DNA of 64,000 nucleotides from Pedobacter nyackensis. Its GTDB lineage: Bacteria; Bacteroidota; Bacteroidia; Sphingobacteriales; Sphingobacteriaceae. The notes under the pieces were generated by a model. That model ran no database searches. It saw nothing but the letters and a program-made list of their open reading frames with translations, and was not told where the DNA came from. Position numbers and translations under genes: made by a program. Where the stretch lies: NCBI RefSeq assembly GCF_900176505.1, contig NZ_FWYB01000001.1:1-64000 (forward strand). Reading direction: 5' to 3'. Below are positions 9,718-18,455 of the stretch, in pieces (the first letter of the stretch is position 1; each line of letters starts with the position of its first letter).

Positions 9718-10427
9718 TATTTACCTGGCTCCTCTAATAGATCAATAAATTCAATTGCATCAGTTTCCATTCTTAAAATGATACGTTCAACCATCATATT
9801 TAAGATATGGTACAATACATAGGCAATAATACCAATGATTAGTCCAGTTGCTGAAGTAATCATTTTTGTGTATAGACCGCCAGAAATGGTTCCGATTTCG
9901 ATAGCTCCTTTAATGGAAACGTCGTGGAAAATCGTGATTACACCAATAATTGTTCCAACGAAACCAAGCATAGGGGCAATACCGGCGATAATTCCAAGTA
10001 TCCCAATGTTTTTCTCCAGTTTAGATACTTCAAGTTTACCATTGTTTTCAATGGCAGCTTCAATATCTTTAATTGGTCTTCCAATACGCTTTAATCCTTT
10101 TTCCAACATTCTCGCCAATGGAGAGTTGTTGTTTTTACATAAGGCAATGGCGTTATCTAATCTTCCGTCATGGATATATTGCTTGATCTGAAGCATCAGA
10201 TTTGATTCTGTTTTAGATGCTTTTCTGATGGTTAGGTATCTTTCAACAAAAATAACCAAACCCATAAATGCTAAAAAGGCTAATGGAAGCATAACCCAGC
10301 CTCCCTTTAGTAAAAGATCAATAAAATGTAGTTCAGGAGTTGGTGGCGTTACGGCCTGATTCAGTGCATTTGCGGTATCTGTAAGCTGTGTAATGGTATC
10401 AGTGGCACTTTGAATTAATGCGATCAT
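9717..10427 (-). CDS. exbB: MotA/TolQ/ExbB-family proton-channel protein
   Basis: A 236-aa inner-membrane protein with three membrane segments (about residues 43-62, 141-166 and 186-209) and a cytoplasmic loop, as in ExbB/TolQ. The family signature is clear in LGIIAGIAPMLGFVGTIIG, followed by the third helix with TSATGLIIG. It forms the pentameric motor with ExbD. It starts 2 nt after the stop of the HU/SPOR gene, so it is tightly cotranscribed with it. Confidence 0.93.
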   Translation of the reverse strand: MIALIQSATDTITQLTDTANALNQAVTPPTPELHFIDLLLKGGWVMLPLAFLAFMGLVIFVERYLTIRKASKTESNLMLQIKQYIHDGRLDNAIALCKNNNSPLARMLEKGLKRIGRPIKDIEAAIENNGKLEVSKLEKNIGILGIIAGIAPMLGFVGTIIGVITIFHDVSIKGAIEIGTISGGLYTKMITSATGLIIGIIAYVLYHILNMMVERIILRMETDAIEFIDLLEEPGK

Positions 10428-10429
10428 AA

Positions 10430-11863
10430 TTATTTGGGATTGTTTGTGTGTCTAACCGAGTAAATGTAGATCCCTGGAATTTTTGTTGTTTTCTTCAGGA
10501 TTTCAAGTTCTTTTTTTGCAGTTTCTTCATCAGCAAAGGAACCTATGCTGATTTTCACTCTTTTGCCTGGCATATTGGCAATTTTAGCCGGAATGCCTTT
10601 CTTTTTCATATCCGCAAGAAAGTTATTTGCTTCCTTTTGATTAAGTAGTGATGCAGCGATAATTTCATAAGAAACAGTCGCATCTTTTGTTTTTTCTGCA
10701 GTGACTTCTATTGGTTTTTCAATAGGTTTTATTGTTTTAATGGAATCTTTAGCCGAATCTGCAGCAAGAATAGCCTTCTCATTACTTCTTCTAATGCTAT
10801 CTGCCTGTGTAATGGAATCTATCTTTATTTGTTCGTCGTTTTGACTGGTTGCTGTTGTATCAGGCATTTCAACAGGCTGAACTGACTCTTTTTTAAGGAT
10901 ACTATCAAATAGTTCAGGTTTGGCCATATAGATCACTCCTGCAAGCATTATGATGGCAGCAAGTCCTATAATCACTTTCATATAGGCTGGCATTCCTGAT
11001 TTCTCCGCTTCCGTGTAATCTAAAGTTAAATGGGGCGGTTGTTCTGATGGAGTTTTGTTGAAAATATTAACCGTCTCATAAACATCATTTAAAGGTTCAG
11101 GAGTTTCAATAACAGGGGCCAACGGACTAGTTGGTACTTCAGGAACGCTTACAACTTCAGCAATTTCCTCAAACACTGGTTGCTCATCATTGTTGTCTTC
11201 GTCTTCTTTAGTAGTGGGAACTTCAGTACTATCCAGGTGATGTATTTCTTCTGCAGCTTGTTCGTCTACAGCTTCAGTAGTTTCTTCACTGGTACCATCG
11301 CCCAGGTCGGCATTGTTGTTTTCAAGTTCTAATTGTTCCGCTGTTACATGTGGCAACTCTTCCTGAAAAAACTGTTCCTCTTCGACAGGTAATTCTTCTT
11401 CTATAGACTCCTCCGTTTGCAAAGGTTCTTCATTCAGGACTTCTGCATCTTCAGATTTCAATTCTGCATTTAGCGTCGGTAGTCCATAAAAGTCAAATCC
11501 AAAACTACTATCCTGTTTAGGGATAAAAGCCAGGCTTCCTGATGCTGTAGAAAAAGTGCCCAGTTCGCCAAAATCAGATTCCTGATGTCCTGAGAGTTCA
11601 TCGAGTATATTTTGTGAAAACTGTTCAACAAAATAAGTCGCCGCATCTGTCGAAATATTCTTTTTCTTACTGATCAGATCTGTAAGGAGGCTTTGTTCCC
11701 TAAGATCTGAAGTAAAGCTTAATGAATAGCTTGGTGGCAGAAAAGAGTGCGTATCAATATCATACCTCCCAGGAGATTTCATTTTATAAATGGTCCCCAG
11801 TCCGGGAATTCCCACTTCTTTATGGGTTTTTATAAGTGTAGTCAGGTATGATAAGATATCCAT
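10430..11863 (-). CDS. HU-CCDC81-like / TM / SPOR-domain protein
   Basis: A 477-aa protein with an unusual plan. Residues 1-122 form two HU-type (CCDC81-like prokaryotic) domains, with PGLGTIY and FGELGTFS turn motifs. Residues 133-268 are strongly acidic, 296-315 are a membrane segment (IGLAAIIMLAGVIYMA), and 399-472 are a SPOR domain of the type that binds denuded septal peptidoglycan. The HU part should be cytoplasmic and the SPOR part periplasmic. Start ATG 11863 gives MDILSYL; the longer start at 11899 adds residues unlike the family. The HU domains may act in protein scaffolding rather than DNA binding; this cannot be told here. Confidence 0.85.
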   Translation of the reverse strand: MDILSYLTTLIKTHKEVGIPGLGTIYKMKSPGRYDIDTHSFLPPSYSLSFTSDLREQSLLTDLISKKKNISTDAATYFVEQFSQNILDELSGHQESDFGELGTFSTASGSLAFIPKQDSSFGFDFYGLPTLNAELKSEDAEVLNEEPLQTEESIEEELPVEEEQFFQEELPHVTAEQLELENNNADLGDGTSEETTEAVDEQAAEEIHHLDSTEVPTTKEDEDNNDEQPVFEEIAEVVSVPEVPTSPLAPVIETPEPLNDVYETVNIFNKTPSEQPPHLTLDYTEAEKSGMPAYMKVIIGLAAIIMLAGVIYMAKPELFDSILKKESVQPVEMPDTTATSQNDEQIKIDSITQADSIRRSNEKAILAADSAKDSIKTIKPIEKPIEVTAEKTKDATVSYEIIAASLLNQKEANNFLADMKKKGIPAKIANMPGKRVKISIGSFADEETAKKELEILKKTTKIPGIYIYSVRHTNNPK

Positions 11864-11916
11864 TCTGGTAAAAATAAATTTTAATTCCGTACCAAGCAAT
11901 TATTAATTGAAAAGCA

Positions 11917-13620
11917 TTAGAATGAGTAGGCGATACCTCCAAATATATTGAAGCCAATTGCCTCGTAATGTAAATATTTGCTGTACCTGGTATTTAGTAA
12001 ATTATTTGCTCTTGCAAAGGCTGAAAACTTGTTGTTGATCTTATAAGATGCACCAACGCCAAGGTCAACAAAGCCCTTAACTGTAACAACCGTTTCATTT
12101 GCTAAATCAGGAACAAGGTATGGGCTTGCCGGTGCTGCTGTGTAAACTTTAGCTTTGCTATCATCCTGAAGGGCAACAGCTGCATTTATTGTGATTTTTT
12201 TATTGATGGCATACATTAAATCAGAGCTTAAGCGCATTTGTGGTTTGAACCAGCTTTGTGTTTCGGCAGCAGGTTTATAATCTTCAATATTCAGTTTACC
12301 TGTCCATTTTAAAGCGTCGCTAACCTGAACAGATAATTCGCCTTCAATACCAGTTTGTTTCATTGTACCAAAATCGTAAATCACATCAAACTTGTTAAAG
12401 TTTGCAAAGCTGTTTACGAATAGTGGCATATCTTCAATTTGTTTGTGATAAAATCTGGCTTTGTAACCAAATCCAGGTCCGCCATTACCTTTAATACCTC
12501 CGCTGATGCTTAGCTTTTCAACAGAGTTTTTGATGGCTATGTTGTTGTTTAAAAATGGATTTTCATCTGTTAGCTGTTTTAAGGAATTGCGATTTACATC
12601 ACCTTTCAGCTCTCCAAAGATCTCTAAGTAATCTGGTATCAAAGTGAAATCTGCTGTTACTGCAGGGAATATTCTGCTGGAAGAAGCAGTTCCAAATTCC
12701 TGTACAAAGTTGATTCCTGCATTAATTTTAACACCACTGGCCTGTAGCTTAATATAAGGGTTTAATCGGAGTAAGTTATTGCCAACATCAGTAAGGGCAT
12801 CTTTAGTACTGCCAAATTCAACTGAACCGGCAAATCCTAAGTTAAAGCTGCTGATGCGTTTATTCACGTAGCCATTTAATACAATTGAACTTTCTTTCGC
12901 ATCGTATGCATCGCTCCAGATATAACCATTCATTTTAGCAGCGTAGCTCAATGCATCCGGATCATCAGTGAATTTGTTTACGAGTTCGCCTTCAGCCTCA
13001 AGAAAGTTAAAGGTTTGTTTCTCCGGATTAGGGTTTAAAGTTGGGTTGTTCTTATCTATTCCATAGAAAAACAGTCGGTTTCTTTGAAAGTTAAGTCGGC
13101 CGCTTAAGGTAACTTCATCACCAATGCTTCTGCCAAATACGCTTAATTGTTGCTGATTTGCGCTTTGTTTGTTCAGACTTCCTGATTGTCCGAAATGCTT
13201 GAAAAATGCACCTGCCTGTAATGCTTCATCTCTGCCAATGTTGAGATAGCCTTCAAGAAGTGAAGTTGCTGAAGAGCCAAAGGCACCTTTCACGTAGTTG
13301 TTAATCAGCATCGCTTCCTTTTCAGCTGCTACTTGCTGAGCTTGTAGTTTATTGATATCAGAATTCAATTCCAGTTTCCTATCTGTTAAGCTGTAATTGA
13401 ACTTTGCTTTATAGGTTTTAACATCATTTAAATCTGGACTTCTCCTTAATTTTACAGCTTCAGCAAGAACGGGTTTATAAGGCCTTACGACTTCAATTTC
13501 TTCAGTTACTGCTTTTTCTTCCGTTTTCTTCTCTACCGGTTTTTTGTCTTGCGCATTGGTATTTAAGGTGCCCGCCGCAATAAAAAATAGGGTTGTATAT
13601 ATTAATTTGCTCAATCTCAT
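11917..13620 (-). CDS. Outer-membrane beta-barrel protein, plugless TonB-receptor-like
   Basis: A 567-aa exported protein (signal peptide to about residue 23) whose body has alternating amphipathic strands and whose end (NNLLNTRYSKYLHYEAIG...AYSF) resembles the C-terminal strands of TonB-dependent receptors with a terminal aromatic. No plug domain is visible. The N-terminal mature part is charged and contains EVVRPYKPVLAEA, which might serve as a partner-binding peptide. It is translated just after the TPR gene (11-nt gap) and before the HU/SPOR, ExbB, ExbD and TonB genes, so it is the probable outer-membrane end of that machine. Confidence 0.75.
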   Translation of the reverse strand: MRLSKLIYTTLFFIAAGTLNTNAQDKKPVEKKTEEKAVTEEIEVVRPYKPVLAEAVKLRRSPDLNDVKTYKAKFNYSLTDRKLELNSDINKLQAQQVAAEKEAMLINNYVKGAFGSSATSLLEGYLNIGRDEALQAGAFFKHFGQSGSLNKQSANQQQLSVFGRSIGDEVTLSGRLNFQRNRLFFYGIDKNNPTLNPNPEKQTFNFLEAEGELVNKFTDDPDALSYAAKMNGYIWSDAYDAKESSIVLNGYVNKRISSFNLGFAGSVEFGSTKDALTDVGNNLLRLNPYIKLQASGVKINAGINFVQEFGTASSSRIFPAVTADFTLIPDYLEIFGELKGDVNRNSLKQLTDENPFLNNNIAIKNSVEKLSISGGIKGNGGPGFGYKARFYHKQIEDMPLFVNSFANFNKFDVIYDFGTMKQTGIEGELSVQVSDALKWTGKLNIEDYKPAAETQSWFKPQMRLSSDLMYAINKKITINAAVALQDDSKAKVYTAAPASPYLVPDLANETVVTVKGFVDLGVGASYKINNKFSAFARANNLLNTRYSKYLHYEAIGFNIFGGIAYSF

Positions 13621-13631
13621 GTCGCTTAGTC

Positions 13632-16600
13632 TTATTTAATTTTTTCTAATTTCGCTTTGGCAGTAGGCACAATATCATCCTTGCCATCGTAGTTGTCTAT
13701 AATACTCAATAGCGTACTTTTTGCCTGTAAATTATCTTTTAAGGCTACATAATTGTCGGCCAGTAAGATAAAGGCTTTAGCTACCCAGTAATCATAAGAG
13801 GGCATGTTATTAATCAAATCAAAACAAGTTTTACTTGAAGTTTTGTAATCGCGTTTAGCATATTGTACAGCTGCCAGGTTATATTTGGCCTCTGCAGCAG
13901 CAAGCGTTTTTGTTTTGCTTACTACATTATTAAATGATTTAACAGCAAGCGTTGTATCAGCTTTCAATAAGTAAGCTTTACCTGCATATAGGTCTACGCT
14001 GTTTTTTTCTTCTTCAGAAGCTTTATCAGATTCTTTAACCAACTGCACATATTTCAGCACATCATCCGGCATGTTCAGCTCATTATAAGCCTTTAGAAGA
14101 TTGTTTAACGAGTATGTATAATGTACTTTGTAATCTGCAGTTGTTTCCAGACGTTTCAAGTACACAATGGCCTCATTGTATTTTTTTTGATCAAGGAACA
14201 ATTTGGAAATACTAACCAGCGAGCGTTCGGTGTAATCACTTGTCCAGTCATTCAAAATATATTCATAATCAGGAATAGCCTCATCTGGCCTACCTAATTT
14301 CACTAATGATTCAGCTCTGATAAACTTGGCTTCCTTATCATGTATTGCTTTGGGGAATTTGTCGAAATAAGCATTGATGGCTTCAAAAGCACCTTTAGCA
14401 TCTCCTTTTAGGTATAAATTTTTGGCACCCTGGAATAAGATGTTATCCTGTTCAGCTGATGAGTAGTTGCCCAATGGGGTAGTTCCGGCATAGGTGATGA
14501 AACCTTGAGAATCTCCTTTATCGACATAGATGTTCTTTATCGATTCAAGTGCTTGCTTTGCTTCTTCAGTACTCGCATAATCTGCGATTACTTTTTTGAA
14601 AGATTCAAGAGCTGCATCGTCTTGATCCTGGTTATACTGTACCAAACCAATGGTTACCAGTGCACGTGGCACATAACTGCTATTCGGATATTTACTAATC
14701 AAACTGGTTAAGTCGGATTTTGATTTATCGAGATCTCCTTTGTTAAAATAAGTATAGGCCATCTCAAAACCTGCATCATCAGCATAATTTGATGTCGGGA
14801 ATTGCTTAAGCAAACTCTGCATCGTGCTGATTTTTGCATCATTTTGATTTTCAAGTCCCTGGATCATTCCACGTTGGAATAAAGCGTAATCTTCGCCTGT
14901 AGCTCTGTTACCAATAATCTTGTTGTAGTTCAACAGTGCATTGGTATAGCTTTTATTCACAAAATAAGAATCCGCCAACCTGATAGTTGCGTCATTTACT
15001 GTTTTAGGATCTTTATCGTTACCTCTTAAAAAGCGCTCAAAATAGGTAGCCGCTTTTCCATAGCGTTCATCCTCAAAAGCCGAATAGGCCAGGGCATAAT
15101 TTGCAAAATTGTAAACGCCGGTTTTGCTGGCACCTGGCAAATCAAGAAAGGTTTCAAAATGTTTTACTGCTTCGCCAAATTTTCTCAGTTCATAACTGGC
15201 TTCTGCTTTCCAGTAGGTATTTAATGCAAGAATTTCATCATCCTGAGGGAATTTTTCTGATCTCAGGAACATAGAAAGGGCGTTAGGGAAAGCTCTTTCA
15301 TTATAAAACTCCAAACCTCTGAAGTAGGTTACTTTCTGATAAGCTTCTTTGGCTTCAGGAGATTTATTTGGAATTGGCTCCAATATGTCAATTGCCGCCT
15401 GGTAGTTTTTACTAGTCAGCAAAATTTCACCTAATAGTGTTTTAGCCTCATTTAATTTACGGGATGTTGGAAATTGCTTCAGGAAATTTTGCGTGGCTTC
15501 CAACGCCTGTTGGTTAAATTCAAGCTCATAACTTAGTCTGGCATAATTAATCCAGGCTTCTTCCTGTACTACTTTATCGAAATCAAGTCTTGACGCTCTG
15601 AAGAATGCACTTCTGGCTTTTTCTTTATTTTTTAACTGTATAAAGGAACGACCCAGTGTATACATTCCACTTTGCAGGTAAACATCATCTGTGTTCAGTT
15701 TTTCCAGTATAGCAACCGATTCACTGTATTTTTTCAATTGAAATAGGGAATAACCGTATTGATAAGTAAAAAGATTATTCTTATTATTCGATTTATCCTT
15801 TGCGTAGAAATCTTTGAAATACTTTTCAGCATTTACATAATCAGATTTGGCAAAATAGGAAGCAGCAATCAGACTCAGCATCTCTGCTTCATACTGCTGC
15901 TTTGTGGTTTTTAAAATTGGAATTGCGTAATTGAGCACATTATCATAACGCTCATCCAGGTAATACATTGAAGTAATGTAGTATGGATAGCTGGCTTCAT
16001 AGGTAGGAGATCCCTTTAACTTTTCGAAGTTGCTTAATGCTGTTTTGTATTCTTTATTCAGGTAATTGATATAAGCAAAGTAATAAGTAGCGCTTTCCTG
16101 GAAAGGTGATTTTTCTTTCTTTACAGCTTCAAATAAAGGTTCTGCTTTTTCAATGTCTTTCAATTCAAAGTAGGCATAGCCCTGTTTAAACTGATACTCC
16201 AGACGTTGTTTCCCAGAAAGGGTAGAAGGGTCGGTTTTTTCAAACCATTCCAATGCTTTCTGATAGTTTTTTTGTGCGAAATATGATTTACCTACATGGA
16301 AGTAGGCAAGTTTTGTATTTGGATTTAGCGGGTAATCTTTAATGAATTTTTGAAATAAGCTTTCTGCATCTCTGTTGCCGAGTTCTAAGGCGCATACGGC
16401 GGCATAGAATTTAGCATTTTCCTTAAGCATCGACAATTCGGCATTACTTTCTGGTTGAGTACCCGGTTTTTGTCTCAGTTGCTCCACCAGTCTAAACTGT
16501 TGTGCTGCTGCTATGTATTTTTCATTATCCAGTAGTTCCAGACCGGTTTGGTAATTCTTGTTCAGGTTCACTAGTACACTGGTTTGTGCATAGCCGGCCG

Positions 16601-16649
16601 TAAGCCCCCCTGCTAAGAGTAGCGGAATAAAAAAGTATTTTTTCGACAT
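13632..16649 (-). CDS. Large tetratricopeptide-repeat protein (secreted)
   Basis: A 1005-aa protein with signal peptide (cleavage near A21|Q22) followed by about 25 TPR-like helical hairpins, many with the W-L-G-Y-A-F-A-P spacing (for example KLAYFHVGKSYFAQKNYQKA). Such arrays scaffold protein complexes; the YbgF/CpoB family plays a similar role next to Tol-Pal. It is the first gene of a six- or seven-gene minus-strand operon. It is probably periplasmic or attached to the inner face of the outer membrane. No enzymatic domain is visible. Confidence 0.88.
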   Translation of the reverse strand: MSKKYFFIPLLLAGGLTAGYAQTSVLVNLNKNYQTGLELLDNEKYIAAAQQFRLVEQLRQKPGTQPESNAELSMLKENAKFYAAVCALELGNRDAESLFQKFIKDYPLNPNTKLAYFHVGKSYFAQKNYQKALEWFEKTDPSTLSGKQRLEYQFKQGYAYFELKDIEKAEPLFEAVKKEKSPFQESATYYFAYINYLNKEYKTALSNFEKLKGSPTYEASYPYYITSMYYLDERYDNVLNYAIPILKTTKQQYEAEMLSLIAASYFAKSDYVNAEKYFKDFYAKDKSNNKNNLFTYQYGYSLFQLKKYSESVAILEKLNTDDVYLQSGMYTLGRSFIQLKNKEKARSAFFRASRLDFDKVVQEEAWINYARLSYELEFNQQALEATQNFLKQFPTSRKLNEAKTLLGEILLTSKNYQAAIDILEPIPNKSPEAKEAYQKVTYFRGLEFYNERAFPNALSMFLRSEKFPQDDEILALNTYWKAEASYELRKFGEAVKHFETFLDLPGASKTGVYNFANYALAYSAFEDERYGKAATYFERFLRGNDKDPKTVNDATIRLADSYFVNKSYTNALLNYNKIIGNRATGEDYALFQRGMIQGLENQNDAKISTMQSLLKQFPTSNYADDAGFEMAYTYFNKGDLDKSKSDLTSLISKYPNSSYVPRALVTIGLVQYNQDQDDAALESFKKVIADYASTEEAKQALESIKNIYVDKGDSQGFITYAGTTPLGNYSSAEQDNILFQGAKNLYLKGDAKGAFEAINAYFDKFPKAIHDKEAKFIRAESLVKLGRPDEAIPDYEYILNDWTSDYTERSLVSISKLFLDQKKYNEAIVYLKRLETTADYKVHYTYSLNNLLKAYNELNMPDDVLKYVQLVKESDKASEEEKNSVDLYAGKAYLLKADTTLAVKSFNNVVSKTKTLAAAEAKYNLAAVQYAKRDYKTSSKTCFDLINNMPSYDYWVAKAFILLADNYVALKDNLQAKSTLLSIIDNYDGKDDIVPTAKAKLEKIK

Positions 16650-16816
16650 CTGATTTCAAATATGGTTGGTCCTAATATAAAAATAGTATTGCGTCTTATT
16701 AACACAAGAAACTAACATGTGTTGATAACACAGGTTAAACGGTTATAAAGGAAAGTTCGTATTGATCCTTTAAAAATATCTTGTGAATATTAATTAAGGC
16801 AAGCGCAGGGGATATT

Positions 16817-17749
16817 TTAGTCGTTCTGGGCAGCTAAAAGATAGAGTACGGCCATACGTACAGCTACACCATTCTCAACCTGTTCAAGAATGATAGATTG
16901 TTTGCTGTCAGCTACGTCACTCGTAATCTCCACACCTCTGTTTATTGGGCCCGGGTGCATCACAATGATTTCCTTATCCAGGTTGTCCAGAATCTGCTTG
17001 TTTAGTCCGTACATCATGGCATATTCTCTTAATGAAGGAAAATATTTGATGTCTTGTCTTTCCAGCTGTATGCGCAGCATGTTGGCCACATCACACCAGT
17101 TTAGCGCTTTAATTAAATTGTGCTCAACCTTTACACCTAAGCTTTCAATGTGTTTAGGGATTAGGGTCGTAGGGCCGCATACCATTACTTCTGCGCCTAG
17201 TTTTTGCAGACAAAGTATGTTTGAAATGGCTACTCTTGAGTGTAGAATATCACCAACAATTACTACTTTTTTGCCAGCCACATCACCAAGTTTCTGGCGA
17301 ATTGAAAAAGCATCTAGTAAGGCTTGTGTAGGGTGTTCATGTGCCCCATCTCCGGCGTTTACAATCTGCGCCTTGATATGTTTGCTCAAAAACTGTCCTG
17401 CACCTGCATAGGGATGTCTCATCACCACCATATCCACTTTCATGGCTAGGATGTTATTGACAGTATCAATTAGTGTTTCACCTTTACTTACGGATGAGGA
17501 TGATGCAGCAAAATTAACCACATCAGCTGAAAGGCGTTTCTCAGCCAGTTCAAACGACAGTTTGGTGCGGGTAGAATTCTCAAAGAATATATTGGCAATG
17601 GTGATGTCTCTTAACGAAGGAACCTTTTTAATGGGCCTGTTAATCACATCTTTAAAATTATCTGCAGTTTCGAAGATTAGTTCGATATCATTCCGGTTAA
17701 TATCTTTGATACCTAAAAGATGTCGGGTTGATAATTTTTCTACTGCCAT
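16817..17749 (-). CDS. pyrB: Aspartate carbamoyltransferase, catalytic chain
   Basis: Catalyses carbamoyl phosphate + aspartate to carbamoylaspartate, the committed step of pyrimidine synthesis, in the cytosol. Signature residues are present: FENSTRTKLSFE with the S-T-R-T loop at 59-62, RHPYAGAG near 111-118, HEHPTQALLD near 137-146, and HPGPINRG near the C-terminus. Length 310 aa is normal. It starts 1 nt after pyrR ends. No pyrI regulatory-chain gene is adjacent. Confidence 0.97.
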   Translation of the reverse strand: MAVEKLSTRHLLGIKDINRNDIELIFETADNFKDVINRPIKKVPSLRDITIANIFFENSTRTKLSFELAEKRLSADVVNFAASSSSVSKGETLIDTVNNILAMKVDMVVMRHPYAGAGQFLSKHIKAQIVNAGDGAHEHPTQALLDAFSIRQKLGDVAGKKVVIVGDILHSRVAISNILCLQKLGAEVMVCGPTTLIPKHIESLGVKVEHNLIKALNWCDVANMLRIQLERQDIKYFPSLREYAMMYGLNKQILDNLDKEIIVMHPGPINRGVEITSDVADSKQSIILEQVENGVAVRMAVLYLLAAQND

Positions 17750-17750
17750 A

Positions 17751-18299
17751 TTATTTATTGCTTTCTGATATTAAGATAACTTTGTCTTCTCCTTCTGTTT
17801 CTTTCCAACTCACTTTTACCTGTTGTGAGTCGAGCGTGTCTACCTGTAAACCAATGTAATCTGGTTCAATAGGTACGTGTCTTGAAAAACGCCTGTCTAT
17901 GAGCACCAACAATTCTACTTTTGCAGGCCTTCCGTAGGCTAATAATGCATCAAGTGCAGCACGGATTGTCCGCCCTGTCCACAATACATCATCAATTAAG
18001 ATTACGTTTTTACCTTCTATAATAAAATCTATGGTGTTGCTACTTGCCGAAACCAGTCCGTCTTTTCGTCTGAAATCATCTCTAAAAAAAGTAATATCTA
18101 AATTACCTTTCTGAATTACGCTTTTTTTCAGGACTTCCGATAGTTCGTGCTTTACTCTGTCGGCAAAATAACTGCCTCTTGGCTGTATACCGATTAAAAC
18201 CGTATTAGAAAAATCGTTGTGACTCTCAATTAATTGATGACAAAGTCGTTTAATTGTGATCTGGAATTTTTGACCGTCTAGCAGTGTTCGTTTTTGCAT
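17751..18299 (-). CDS. pyrR: PyrR bifunctional regulator / uracil phosphoribosyltransferase
   Basis: Phosphoribosyltransferase-fold protein of 182 aa with the PRPP-binding signature VILIDDVLWTGRT (residues 99-111) and IGIQPRGSYFA (about 37-46), as in PyrR. In Bacilli PyrR binds pyr mRNA leaders to cause attenuation and has weak UPRTase activity. It is cotranscribed with pyrB. The mapped promoter leaves a leader of only about 10 nt, so a PyrR-binding attenuator upstream of this operon is unlikely; see findings. Confidence 0.95.
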   Translation of the reverse strand: MQKRTLLDGQKFQITIKRLCHQLIESHNDFSNTVLIGIQPRGSYFADRVKHELSEVLKKSVIQKGNLDITFFRDDFRRKDGLVSASSNTIDFIIEGKNVILIDDVLWTGRTIRAALDALLAYGRPAKVELLVLIDRRFSRHVPIEPDYIGLQVDTLDSQQVKVSWKETEGEDKVILISESNK

Positions 18300-18315
18300 T
18301 GACTTAAAGATTATG

Positions 18316-18344
18316 CAAATATAGCCAAAATTTGGAACCTCAAA
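18316..18344 (-). promoter_or_regulatory. Bacteroidota-type promoter of pyrRB
   Basis: On the minus strand: TTTG (-33) at 18341-18344, a 17-nt spacer, and TATATTTG (-7) at 18316-18323. Transcription should start near 18310, about 10 nt before the pyrR ATG. Confidence 0.75.
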
Positions 18345-18455
18345 TACATAAAAGCGCTTTTAAATTCAAAAAATGTAAAATGATGATGTAGCAGCTTGTG
18401 CTTAAATACTTTATGAATTTAAATTGTTGTTCCAATATTTACTGACCTATATTCA

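Noticed and set aside
16890..17411. 173-codon plus-strand ORF
   Set aside because: Antisense to the conserved core of pyrB, no promoter and no family features.
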